Shown here: positions 22,051 to 34,365 of the stretch, in pieces
Layout of the letters: each line of letters begins with the position of its first letter
Position numbering within the stretch: position 1 is the stretch's first letter
NCBI RefSeq assembly: GCF_017654505.1
Contig: NC_054541.1
Coordinates: 44,141,986-44,205,985, forward strand
Source: Polyodon spathula
Taxonomy: Eukaryota; Chordata; Actinopteri; Acipenseriformes; Polyodontidae
Direction of reading: 5' to 3'
Length of the DNA: 64,000 nucleotides
Notes under the pieces: generated by a model
Database searches by the model: none
Told to the model about the DNA's origin: nothing
The model's input: the letters and a program-made list of their open reading frames with translations, nothing else
Translations under genes and position numbers: made by a program

Positions 22051-24935
22051 CAAATATACCAGAGCTTGCAGGAATAGGTCATTGCAGTCCTCCAGCGCTG
22101 GCGCCTTGCAGGTTATACATTATCCACACACACACCTTTTAATTCGAAACTGGTTAAGACCTGGGAAACACAGGTTATCTCATGGATCTGCGCTGTAGAA
22201 AAGGCATCAGACAGAGCAGATGTGTCTGCAGCTGACGGACGGCTTTTGTCTGCGACAGAAGTATAAACCAGCCTTAATACTATTAAAAATAGTTTGGATA
22301 CAATTCCTAGCAGTGCAATGAACATTGGAAATTAATACTGTGCACTTTATTTTAAACTAATGTGTTATGCCCCATATTAACAGAAGTCCATATTGCTAAG
22401 AAATAAATATTTTAAGTATTTTGGAAAAAGTAAATGCCTAATCTAACATTGTGCTTTTGTTATTTTCCGCACTAGTTTAACAAGGGACAAGGGTTTTTTT
22501 TTTCATTTAAGCATAAAAAACAATATAGTGCAGAGTGTACACTGACAGCAAGTTAGTTGTCAAATTGGAAGTTTTTTTGCAAATCAGTCAGCTTCTTCAG
22601 GGGATTCTCATGAAGAATTTTTGATTAAGACACGCAATGCTGTTGCTGTTATTGGAATGCAGAAAAATATTAAAACACACGTAGATGAAGGCAACGAAAA
22701 AAAGTGATTAGAATACAGTCTGTCTTTGTCATGAGAACGGTCTACTTTTAATATATCTAAACAGAAATTTTAAACTACTATATGCCATAGAGTTTAAACG
22801 TTCTTAAAACTGTACCAAAATGTACATCCCTGGAGTTTACTAGCCTTTCTGTTAATGTAGCATTTGATGGATGGGACACAACATTTGGGGCACGTGCGTT
22901 TCAGGAGCGCATGAACAGAAAAGCTAGCATGACCTCTGCATACTGTAGACTCTGTAATCAGAGGCCCAGACATGAAATGAATTCTTTTCAAGACAGAACT
23001 GCTGCCATGCTATCATTTTTCCCCTTTCTTTCCAACTGCCTCAAGGCAAATTTAACCATGGTCATCTTTAAGTGAGATGATCAGAAACAGCAGGTAAATA
23101 TAATGGAGGCGATCAAGACAGAGGAAAATTGAATATAAAACTAGAGCTAAAATTACAGTGAAACTGGCGGCCAGTAATCGTCAACTGTAGCCAATACTGT
23201 ACAGGAGACCAAGAGCATTTCAGAAGATACCAGAAGTAAATGCATCAGAAATGCAGCAAGGAGCGATCAGTAAATTAATATAAAAATGTGGCAATCTTTT
23301 AGAATGAAAAATGTGATATCCAAGATTTACTGGAACTATTTTCCTAGCTCGGTTTAATGTAATATTTTAAGTGCTGCTCAAATGCAATCAATTGATCCAG
23401 CCAAACACCTGACACACGAGAGAATGTCAGAGCAGAATTCCCTGTTTAACTAAAGACATTCCTGCAACTTATGTGTGAAGACAAATATTAATACTGCACA
23501 TCCAACCCTGAATCAATCAAGAATACTGTGTCTCTAAAAATCAAACTGTCCACCATCCTTCCCTTTCATGCAGAAAACACCCCACACAGTAGCTGCACTC
23601 AGTCTGCTTTCTGTGACAAAGGCCATGAACTGTAAAACTGCCGAGGACCTCTGCAGCCCAGATCCTGTAAGCTTTTATTATCCATCTGGCTTGAAGGTTT
23701 ACCTGCCCAGCTAATCTTCAGCAAGCAATCTTGATTCCTTGTAAACATGCCATCTGCTTGAAATAAACAGGCCAAAAGGGCTCACCCAGTGCCAAGGCTG
23801 TTAAATGATACTAAATCACAAAGGGTAATTTCCAGATTTTACTCTGACTAGCACTTTTTGATGACTGTTATGCACACATAGCTGATTATAAGTAATGTAG
23901 TGTATGATTGTGCAGCAGCCCCCTCCCTCATTGCATTTACTATATGTAGGATGTACAATAGGAGGAGATTCTTAAAACCAGGAGCACTTGTACATAATGA
24001 AACAAAATTTTGTAATTAACATGAAAATAAAGGGTACTGTATAATGTTCCAGAATAGTATAGTGAACAAGTACATTCTTGGGATTAAGAATGCTCCGAGC
24101 TCGTCTTAGCTTGCACAGCAGATGGCACGGGTTTGCGATGTTCTTAATGTGCTGTACAGCAGCTACAATGCAGTCTGGCTTTCTCTAAACATTTATTTCT
24201 GCTGTCTGTTGGCAGCGATTCCCTGCCACTGGCATACTGTTCTGCTACCCTGCTGATTTTTTGAACATTTACTTAATGTTCCAGTGGCCTAGTTGTCATC
24301 ACCTCCAAGTCTCAACCTTAATCTGCAATGCTAAGACTGAGCTAAAATAAAATTAATCAAAATTAAAACAAACATTACAGAAGATAGTATTTGGGACCAA
24401 TGCAGTTAGCCTGAAAACCCAAGCCCTCATCTCGGAGAACACATTTTAACTGTAGTAATGAGATTTGTAAAGCAAATTCCACTCTCAAAAAAAAAGAAAA
24501 AAGGAGTAAAGTTTGGCTATTAGTAATCTGACCTCTAACCTGGTATTGCTGCCTTTGCTGTTTACACGCACAGTCACTCTATATCTGATTAGGGGTGGCT
24601 TTCTTGAAAAGATTAAGAAAACTGTACAACAGTGAACTGCAATGCACCTTCCACAGGCATGGCAGCCACTAAACCCTCGGGAATTTACGAGGTTGCAACC
24701 CATGATGACAAATTGTGAAGATTTACTAAAACAACAAAACTTAGAGTACAGCAGGCCTGGCTTCTTATCCAGGATGCTAATGGACTCCAATTCTACAGGC
24801 GACAGTAGGTTTCAGTTTAGTCTAATCTGCAGGCAAACACATCTTTTAAAAGATGGTACTATATAAGACAATAGACTTGGCACTGCTGGGTTCAGACCTG
24901 AGTGAAACTTAAACATCACAGCCACTGAATAAGCA
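22051..24935. other. Gene-free stretch, likely mical3 intron 1
   Basis: No supported exon or element. A minus-strand open frame at 22794-22991 contains several cysteines and histidines but does not form a recognisable zinc-binding pattern. Confidence 0.5.
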
Positions 24936-25691
24936 CAGTATACCCTCGTTATAATGCCCTTCATTATAACGAACCTGGCCCCTGGACCCCAAATAAAAAA
25001 ATTATATATTCTATGACAGACAGATAGATAGAGACAGACAGAGATCTAGATATATTAAAACACACATACTGTCAACCTTCTTCTCTGCACATAAGGGATG
25101 CCACCTTCGCAGTGAAGTCAGCTCTTTTGTCATAATAAAAAGCGGCACTGTGTAACTATGCCTCCAAAACTAAAATCATTTCTCGTTGCAACAAAGCTGG
25201 AAACTATATTTATAGTTTTGGGAGAAAAAAAAAGAAGAAAAAAAACAGTAACGCAGGCACATCCCTGTCGTGAATACAGGTTGTCAAAAAGCACTCCGTT
25301 TTTTGGCTTGTTCAGCAACCACGTGACAAACCAAAAATAACTGGAGAGAAAAAAAAATGGGTTGATTTGGAATAAAAGCTCAGTTTGGGATTCTTGCACA
25401 TTGGATTAAGATTTGGTGCTCTTTGAAATGATTCATGTCAGATTAATTTTGAATAAAAACTCAGCTTCAATTTCGAATTTGTGCTTTTTGTATTGGGTTT
25501 TAATTCTTTAACAAATAGGATAAAGCAAAGGCAGAATACTGTATACATGAGAGGAACAGGTACATGTAATTCTCATCTCATTAACTTACTCCAACAGTTT
25601 ATTGTTAGTTTCGGTTGTCTTTCACTATAACGAACCCCTCGATATAACGAACAAAAGGCTTGGACCGGTTTGTTATTGCAAGGGTGTAGTG
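24936..25691 (+). mobile_element. Internally deleted Tigger/pogo-type element (756 bp)
   Basis: The left end CAGTATACCCTCG and the right end (reverse complement CACTACACCCTTG) match at 10 of 13 positions. TA follows the right end at 25692-25693, while the left flank is CA, probably a mutated TA. Both ends carry TATAACGAAC repeats typical of pogo/Tigger termini. The interior holds the remnant of the transposase N-terminus. Confidence 0.62.
25158..25340 (+). pseudogene. Tigger/pogo transposase N-terminal remnant (CENP-B-type HTH)
   Basis: The 60 open codons start MPPKLKSFLVATKLETI, which parallels the MPPKRKS..VAEKLEII start of Tigger, Jerky and CENP-B-like proteins. They continue CREYRLSKST, matching the AREYGLSKSTLS recognition helix of the psq-type helix-turn-helix. 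The catalytic DDE region is absent because the element is only 756 bp long. This is a dead fragment inside a non-autonomous or deleted copy. Confidence 0.6.
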
Positions 25692-25844
25692 TACACAGCA
25701 CAGTCGTAGTACATCTACAGTACCGTATCAAACAAGAATGCACAGTCCGGATTGTGTTGCAATGCTTTGTAGTGTGTAAGGTATATTTGTATTTTGACTA
25801 GTTTAAATTGTAATAATTGAATACCTTGTTTTGAATTCAAATCA

Positions 25845-27464
25845 TGTAGAACCCGACCCTTAATTAAATAATCAGACTAGACCACGTTTCTAATGAAAAC
25901 AAAGAAACAGTTTTATTAGAAATAACACTAAACAAAGGAAAAATTAAAAAGGTGCAACAACTAAACTAAGATAATACAGAAAGGAAGAATTAACTAAACA
26001 GTACAGAAAATAAGGTTCAAACAAAAACACCCCCACTCCCACTGGTTGATTAGCGACTCAAAAGTAATCTATGGGAGATTCCCTTAAGGTTACAACTGCA
26101 TTTTTGACAGCTATTTAAGACAAACGTTAGTCTTAACAGGAGTATCATTAGTAACACAAATATTCACTTTCATTTATATCTGACAATCAAAGCATCGTTA
26201 AATCAGTCTCATATACATAGTTTCGGTTCCGAAGGCAATTCTCACTCTTGCGAGGTAAAGACGCTCTTTGCGTCCAGAAAACCTATCAAGAATTATCTGT
26301 TATCAAGACAGCTAAATTTGGATTCTAGCTTCTAAACACAGAATGATAATTGCCTTATGAAACTCACATCAATTTGTATAAATCACATACAAACAAATAC
26401 TATAGTGTTCATTAACTCAAAGCATGAATTGAAAGCAATGATACTTTTCTTACATTCCACTTAAAACAAAACATTACTTTTACTTTAAGGTCTGCTTATT
26501 CTCGAGTATATAAGAGGATTACAACACTATTCGCTGAACAACGGATTTGCGCTGCTTCCTACAGCCGTTCCATGTCTTCAACAACACAGGCGCTCGAAGC
26601 TTGCCCGCCATCAAGGTCAGATAGATTCCGGGGCCTGCCTTCTTCGCATTTCGTCTCCACTTCAGGGTTACAAATAAATGCCTTTGCAAAGAACTAAGAG
26701 CTGTTAACTGTTTAGATATTCCACTGAAACAGCAATTCCTCCTCCAATATGTGCACTCTTCATCCGGTTATGTCTCGGATATTCCACTGCAAACTCCGGC
26801 ACTGCTAGCTCAATAAATTGAATATGCTTCAATTTGTGTCGACATCAAATGTTTATCCAACTCTTTCTCCGATGATCAATCGGGGCTAAGTTAGACAAGT
26901 ACTTTAGATTTTTGACATCTCACGCAGCGGACTCCCACACCAAGGCAAACGCTAGAATGGTTATCTCGTATTAGAGTGTCCGAAAACGGTTTCTCTGTCC
27001 CAGCTGGTCGCAGGCTGGATCTCCAGGTTATCACAGTTCAAAGACTGGTTTGTGTATTGGAGCCTTGGATTTCGTGTGAGGAGCGTCGTTTCAATGTCAC
27101 GCTCATACTTTTGTAGGTCTCTTTCTACCCCTGTGATTGGGTAGTTGGGTTAATTTGGGCAGTGCCTGAGCCCACGTGAAGTGCTTTTCATTGGTTGTTC
27201 TCATACCGATGAGGTGCCTTGTTCTCCATTGGTCCGCTATTCGGCCCCCTGTCGGCTGGATTTATGACAGATTGGTTCTTGTCTTAAGTGTGAATTGTTG
27301 GCTTGTGGCACTGAATGAGTCATTCAGCGACCGTGAAGATAAGCCATGTGTCCAGTATTTAGTTTACTACTCTTTTTAAAAGCATTCCTTGTCAGTGGGG
27401 GAGTTGGAGACCAGAAACCAAGAAGACACACAGAATGGTTTAAGACTCCCCCCTGAATATTACA
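25845..27464 (-). mobile_element. Putative solo LTR of an endogenous retrovirus-like element (1620 bp)
   Basis: Read on the minus strand the segment begins TGTAATATTCAGGGG and ends GGGTCGGGTTCTACA, i.e. TGT...ACA. It has three CCAAT-type boxes (minus strand, about 27240-27130), a TATA-like ACAAAAGTATG near 27105, and an AATAAA signal at 25917-25912 about 70 nt before the end. Base composition is richer in CpG than the surroundings. No gag, pol or env sequence flanks it, so it would be a solo LTR. The flanking 4-6 bases do not form a clean target duplication, and the implied R region is very long. An unrelated promoter-like region is possible. Confidence 0.45.
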
Positions 27465-28643
27465 ATTCTTTTACTTTCATGCACAGAATAATGATGACCC
27501 CCCTTTGACAATACAGCTTGCTACTGTATAAGTGAATTAAACCAATAAATTCAAAACACCAGGGTGTTTGTCAGGAATGAAATTTGAATTGCCGTCTCCT
27601 ACACACTGCGTGGAGTTTTATTGTTGAGTAATCCGACACAGATCAGTTGTGTCTGCACCACAACAGGTTTGTGTCTGTATAAATACCTGGGGCACCCACT
27701 CTGTTCAGCCAAGACATGCGCTATTTCAGAAGGCAACTGCATACTTATAAAAGAAGATTTCTGAATACTGGTTTGATCCATGACCTTGTAAAAAGGTAAG
27801 GCAATTTAGAAAAAGTCAAACAGCTTTGTTTTTAGAATGTTTTTGATGAAGAAGTTGCAAGTTTGACCCCATGTCTATGCCAATTCAGAACACATACCAA
27901 CACCTTTAAAATGTCCTCAATTGGGTATGAAAGGCAATGCTCTCCCATTCAGTATAGACTTCCCAATGAAACACTATGTTATACAAAGCAAACTTTTAAA
28001 GTGCAAACAGATTGTTTTAATTGGCCACCTACATAAAGAGATGCAAGGAAATGACAATCCATAAATCAAATAGCTACCATAAAATTCTTAAATATGCACC
28101 ATGATGTTATTGATAAGCTGAATTATTACTTTCACCCCAGCCACAGTGAACGGGTTCCTTTCAAAAAAGCTTTTTTTTTTTTTTTTTTTTAAAGGGTATG
28201 TAAGTATATATTTGCATAATTAATGGCTTGTTTACAGCAAGGGATTGGGTGGCATGATGTGCAAGCTCTGCTAGAAACACAAAAAAGATTGCAAAGGACT
28301 GGGGGGTAAATGAGCAGTGCAGCCAGGGTATGAATTAGAGTGGATAATTATTCAATTTCATATTCAAATTGTCTTAAAAATTTATAATATAATGCCCTGC
28401 CACCCAGCTATACAGAATTCCTGAGGAAAAACCCAATAGTGGAATTCATGTAAACTATAGGGTTGTGCATCTGCCTAAGCAGTTTACCAGTTTGGCATGT
28501 ATTCGGATCCAAAAATCAGATGATGTTCATATTCGCTAGAAATGACAAAAATACCTTGCACTTATTTACTGCCTCACCAGAAGCTGAGCAACAGTTTAAA
28601 AAATGGCAAATGAAAAAGAGCTCCGTGCGATTTAATATATACA

Positions 28644-28674
<31 letters not shown>

Positions 28675-31600
28675 CCACACAGGACCAACACAGCAGCTCA
28701 AGTCTCTATTTAAAAGTTTTAGACTACAAAAAGTAGGCAAACTAGATTACGCACGCTCCCGCATAAAAGATCTCTATGGAAGGCCACTGGGGTCAAAAAA
28801 AGCATTGTGCTGCTTTAGAGCGAGTCAGAATCTCATGGGACAGAAAAAAGGCAGGAACATCATTCTGAAATGCCTCGCTTAAACAGTGCCCAAGTTGCTG
28901 GAAATGTTGCGGTGATTTTTATATAGATTGTACATAAATGTATATATTTTTTGTTGCATCTTTGTTTTTTGCAATGCAATAAATGAGAACCCCCTTTGTT
29001 TTACAACGCTATTTTCACATTTGTTTTATTTGAAGTGTTTAAAGTTTAATTTCAGTTTGTTTGCTTGTTGGGAACTACAAATTAAAAGTGAAATGGTGCA
29101 TTTGGCCAATTTAGTTTTGCTGTGCAAATAACCTGAAAACCTGTCAACTATCTGCGCTGTATAGAGAGTCTCTGGCAGTTATCGCTGATAACTTGGAGCA
29201 AGGAACTACTGTTCCTCTCAATTGTAACGTCTTGCTGTAAAATAAAAGGCGCACACACAGGGGCAACTGCTTTCTGAGCAATATAATGGCTTTTATTACT
29301 TTTTTAAAATGAACGAATATTTGAATTATAAGCATTATAATTATTGTAATATCTGAACATGTAAATCCCATGTTCGTCCCAGCACTAGCTACTACACGTT
29401 ACTGTTCAACATACAAGATTGAAAGACAACATATTTCCCTTCATCAGGTAAAAGTGGATTTGACAATAATGTAGATAAATCTCTTTTCAAAATTCCCAAA
29501 TATATTTTGTAACCAATTTGTACAGCTGTTGTATGGTTATAAAGAGCTCCCTTTTACGCTGGTGTTGGAGAGGAATTCCACTTTGTGTTAAGGGTTAACA
29601 GCCTCAGCCTTTTATCCAAAAGTTTTCTGGTATCTTTGACCCGACACCCTTTATACAGCAAATTACTCCCCCCCCTTGCAGGCTAGAGATAAGCAATATA
29701 GCCTTTGGGATCCAAAGAAGCAAGCTGTACTGTAGTTAAAACACCAGACAGCTGTATAAACTGGCCTGCAAAGATAACCTCTAATGTTTACTTTGAAGTC
29801 ATTTTAAAATGAATGCCGTTTAAAAATGCTGGTAAATCAATAAAATACAGTAAAAATGGGAACAGTGGCAATGCAGGTAATCTAGAAAACTAATTTCCAT
29901 TTCCAATATTTATCTGTACAGTCATCCTATTTTTGATTGGCACACTATTACAAGTCTATAGCAGCATCAGGCAGACAGATGAAAGATGTGTGCAAGATGA
30001 ATGTCAAAAATGTCTCTATTAATAAAGCAGGCTTTCAAACCCATTTTTTAATCATGTCACATTTATTTGGATGAACTCTCTACAATGTCAATTACGAAGG
30101 ATAGAGTTTTTTTTTTTTTTTTTTTTTTATTGTCGTCAAGGCACCAATACATTCTTGGCACAACTTGAAATACATTTGTATTAGAAGGTTGTAGTTCCAG
30201 CCTTTTTCCCCCCCCAAAGTGTTTTTTAAAGAATGTCCCCCTTGATCCTGATGAGTCAAGGCGTTAAAGCCCCAGTCAGTTCACACTTCCAGTAACAGAC
30301 CAGTCCGTTAAGAGCCGTCGTTACTTCTTCCCAGTTTGTCACCAAAAGCAAGTTTGTCTCCTTCCATTTACAGGATGCTGGATTTCAGCACCTCATGCAG
30401 GACTCTCTAATGAGAGGAAGCTGCCAGTGGAACTTCGAGATTAAAAAGCTCTACTCAAGGGGAGGGCTAACTAAAGAGAGAGCTAGACAAACTTCAGGAA
30501 ACCTGTGGTTTCATAATTCAGCCGTTCAAAGAAAAAAAAACAAACACAGACAAACTGTCACAAGTACAGCACAGCAGCACATCCTGACGTAGTGGCAGGT
30601 ACTGTTCTGAAAGGCCAATGATTATCCGACAGCACAGGAATTCCACCACATTATTCCAAATACATTAGAAATTAACATTCTACATTGTCTAAAAATGTAC
30701 CAAACAGACTACATTAACAAAACTTGGATACTACTGTATAGATGGAAGGACATTGTGAAATACAGGAGGCACACATACAATGGTGCAGTTTTTGTGACAT
30801 TTTTTTACACAAGCAGGTTTAAAAATCTAACACATCAGGTGGCTGCAGAAATGAAAATAAAATAAGTTATGGTAAAAAGTAGCCTTGTTGCTTTTGTTCC
30901 CTTATCTACCAAGTTCAGATCTCAGGTGATGCATTATCCCACTGTATAATACAATAGAGAATGTCAGAATGAATACATTTACCGCTCAGGCTTATGATGC
31001 GTCAGAGGTCAAAAGCCAGTCTGTCTACAGAAGCAGCCATACTTCTGCAACCAATGATAAGGCTAAAGGCGTGGTAAATAGCTGGGTTAGAGAAAAAGGC
31101 AACAGGCACATGAATGCAGCGGTGCAACATACTTATGCCATTTGGACAATCATGTGGGCCTGTTTGATCTAAAGCATATGACTACATTAGCTCCTTATGC
31201 ATAACACTGGCTTCAGAAGAATACACAGTACAAGTTAAAATCCTGCACTTGTAGAAAACTTGCAGTAGCCAACTCACATAGACAAACTTATTGTTTGTGC
31301 ATAGGAGTGGCAGAGTGCATGCGTGGATCTTAAAATGCATAAGAGTAAAAGAGAATAGTTTCCCAAGTTACAGGAGCAATATGAAAATGCACAAAATGAA
31401 CTAGTGTTATGAATATCAAAAACTGTGTTAAGTGTTACTCTTGACTTTAAAAGCAATATTCCTGGCTTGGAGAGTACAAAACTTATTATTGGCAGTGCTA
31501 CATGCTGTAAAAATGTTGGAAAATCTAAAAAGAATGATGAAATGTATCTAGGACAAATTAATATACACCATATAGATGGCAGCTGCCTTTAAACACCAGA

Positions 31601-33119
31601 ATATCAACCACTAAAATCATTCACTACACTTATTTGCTTGCTTTTTTAATTGAACAGTTTATTTTAGAACATTCTGTATTGCTTCTTAAATGACAAACAC
31701 TGTCTTAGCAAAGAGCACTTGAATTTTGTATGCATTGATTTTTGTACTGTAGTATTGCATTCATTTATCTATTTATAAATAAAAAAAGGGGGATACTTGG
31801 AAACATATTTACACATAAAATGAGTTACATTTGGACAACACAGCCCCTGAAACATGTCAGAAGTTTTTATGGCAGTAGTTGTGTCTGTCTCCAAATGCAC
31901 AATCCAGTAATCCACAGTCCTACACCCACTGTGGTCTGCAAATTGGCAGACACTGAATGGTGACAGCTTCATTCCTTTGGCTTAGCGACTGTAACTAAGG
32001 AAGTTCTGATGAGAAAGAGGTGTGAGGAAAAGGAAATGCCTCCAGTATCTTTTTCCTTTGATGCACCCACTGGCTGCAGTCTGGCAAGTTTCCGTTATCA
32101 GTGTTTTGGAGAAAGGTTACCGGGCAGAATCCAATACATTTGTAGCGAGTTGGGAATACTTAACAATGGGAGAAGAACAACAACACAGGGAGTAAGAGAA
32201 GAAAGTGAGGACCACAGAGACTTTGCAGTAACAGCCCCAGTCTGTTATAAGTGAAGATAAACAGGGGGCCAGGGAGTGAGTCGAGTTAAGAAAAGGGTTC
32301 TGCAAGGAACTCCTGGGAAAGACACTTTCTCTGTCGGTTATGACAGGAGATACTGACTGAACCAGGAGCCCTGTGGCTGTTAACCAAAAACACAGCCCCA
32401 CACTGAAAACAGCTTTGTGTAATCTTGAAAGAGTCCAATTATGGGCCAGTCTAGTTGCACATCAGGTTGTTTATTTAGCACACATACCAGCCTTGGTGTC
32501 AAAGCCCTGGAGAGAAAAGATTAAAACCTCTTGTTTTCATTAACTCCCCCACCCCTACCACCACACAAGAACCCAATACAGTTAACACAGAACTGTGATT
32601 GAAGATTGTCAAACAAAGTAGGTGTTCCAGGCCAAAGTCAAGTCAAGTCAAAGTAAAATGGTTTTGCGTGGTATAGAATGCCGATCTTGTGTATTCCATC
32701 CGTTCTATGTGTTTTGTAACGGGGCAAGGGATATGTGAGACATTGTAACACATACAAACATTAAGAATACTACATGATCCGGCGGCACAACAAACCACAA
32801 TCATGAGTGACTAGACACAGGACTTCAGGGTTGCCACCATTACTGGCTCATATGTGGTTGTCTGTATGGCACTGCTTGCTGTTAAAAACACTGATGTACA
32901 GTAACTGGTTTAATATATTTAAGATGGCAGTATTAAATCTATATTCCTTTCCTCATTTTTTAATCCCACCGCAGATGCCAGTTTGGCAATCCTTGCAAGG
33001 TCTGGATAAATGCTTTAACTGTTCACATGAGACGTCATTATGGACACCAGAAGTGACTGCAAGGGAACAGCTTTCAGGACTGATAATCAAATATACTGCA
33101 ATCAGCAAATCTTCATAAC
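27465..33119. other. Gene-free stretch, likely mical3 intron 1
   Basis: No exon was supported. It contains T runs at 28170-28190 and 30106-30128, an A run followed by a CA repeat at 28645-28675, and otherwise AT-rich sequence. Open frames here have low-complexity or non-homologous translations. Confidence 0.5.
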
Positions 33120-34365
33120 CAGCATTCCCTCTAAGGTTAACTTTCGCAAGTTATTATCATAAATACCAACTTCAATCAAGACTCCAGTCTCGAGGCAAAC
33201 CTATTATTTTTGAGACCATTCTAACAAAGCATTAACATAAGCATATTTGTGGCTGTCTTGCAGCTTATTTTCTTTAAATAATGTATTCCATTAAGTATCA
33301 TAATGCCAGTCGTAAACACGTAAAGAATAAGAAAGCAAATAAGATGGTAACAATGGCAAAGCATTGCATTCCTCTGCAGAAAAACTAAGACCTAAGGCAC
33401 TGCGCTCAAGGTGGAGCTTTCCCGAAGCAAGTAAGCTAAATTAATTGCATACTTCATTATAGTTTAGTTTCTTTCTTTCCACACTACCTGCCTTGAATGA
33501 CATTATAATTAGCCATTCTACACCATGGCCATTTCTTAATTGAATTATATCTTCTGACGACGAAGAAATGAGCTCAAAACAATTTTTTCTATCTATACAA
33601 TCCTTAAAGGAAACTGATCACTTTATTGTGTAAAGGATGTAGTCACTACACACCGTTGGTTTCATAAAGACATTCTGTCTGGAGACACGCCTCTAATTAT
33701 TGCAAATAACACTGCAATCAGGAAAGGAACAATTGGGAGGACTAATTATGTGTCTACATTAAAAGGGGAGCTATTTAAATTACAATCAGGCAATACATAG
33801 CAGTGAACCCATTTTAGAGTGACTGAAAAAAAAAATTGTGGTAATACTTATTACATTTACTTATTTTAACTAGCAACATTATATTTATGCTCAAATGTCA
33901 TATTTAATTATTAATACATTGATAAAAAGTGGGAACAAATGGAATTGGCCATTTTTGTAAAACAGAATTTGGTGTTCCCAAGAATGGAGCAATTAGTAGC
34001 CCTAAAGACGGTTACAATTGAAGGCAGTGCAGATGCCAGTGTTTTATGCAGTAGTATAAAGCAATTTTATGCAGGCTACCAGTTAAGCATGCAGTTTATA
34101 TCTATGATAACAACTGACAGGGCTGCACAGGATCAGAGGATGTTTCAAAATCAGAGGCAGAGCCACAATAAATGTCTTTTTAAATTTAAAGTAAATTGTA
34201 AAATTGCTGAGATACTGGTGTTGGAATATTGTTTCAAAATTGTATAACGCAACAAAAATATATTAAAAGGATTAATGCGAGGCCGAAGGTTAGTCACTGA
34301 TAAATTTACCCTCTCAGTCAAAACTGCAAGTTTCTCAGTATCGAAAAAGCTTAGAGGGAATTCTG
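33120..34365. mobile_element. Non-autonomous hAT transposon (1246 bp) with perfect 8-bp target duplication
   Basis: The ends CAGCATTCCCTCTAAGG (33120-33136) and, in reverse complement, CAGAATTCCCTCTAAGC (34349-34365) match at 15 of 17 positions and fit the hAT terminal consensus. The 8 bp TTCATAAC lie immediately outside both ends (33112-33119 and 34366-34373), exactly as hAT insertion produces. The interior is AT-rich; one open frame at 33939-34247 has no transposase similarity that I can see. The perfect duplication argues for a fairly young insertion. Confidence 0.88.

Noticed and set aside
22794..22991. Cysteine/histidine-containing ORF resembling a zinc finger
   Set aside because: The spacing does not fit RING, U-box or C2H2 patterns, and no splice context was found.
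27000..27300. Possible CpG-island promoter of mical3 exon 1
   Set aside because: CpG density is only modestly raised, and the signals fit better with an LTR; no donor joined to a clear 5' exon could be shown.
28928..29131. Plus-strand 67-codon hydrophobic ORF
   Set aside because: Biased toward Phe, Leu and Cys as expected from T-rich DNA; no start context or homology.
33939..34247. ORF of 102 codons inside the hAT element
   Set aside because: No hAT transposase motifs seen; AT-rich chance frame within a non-autonomous element.
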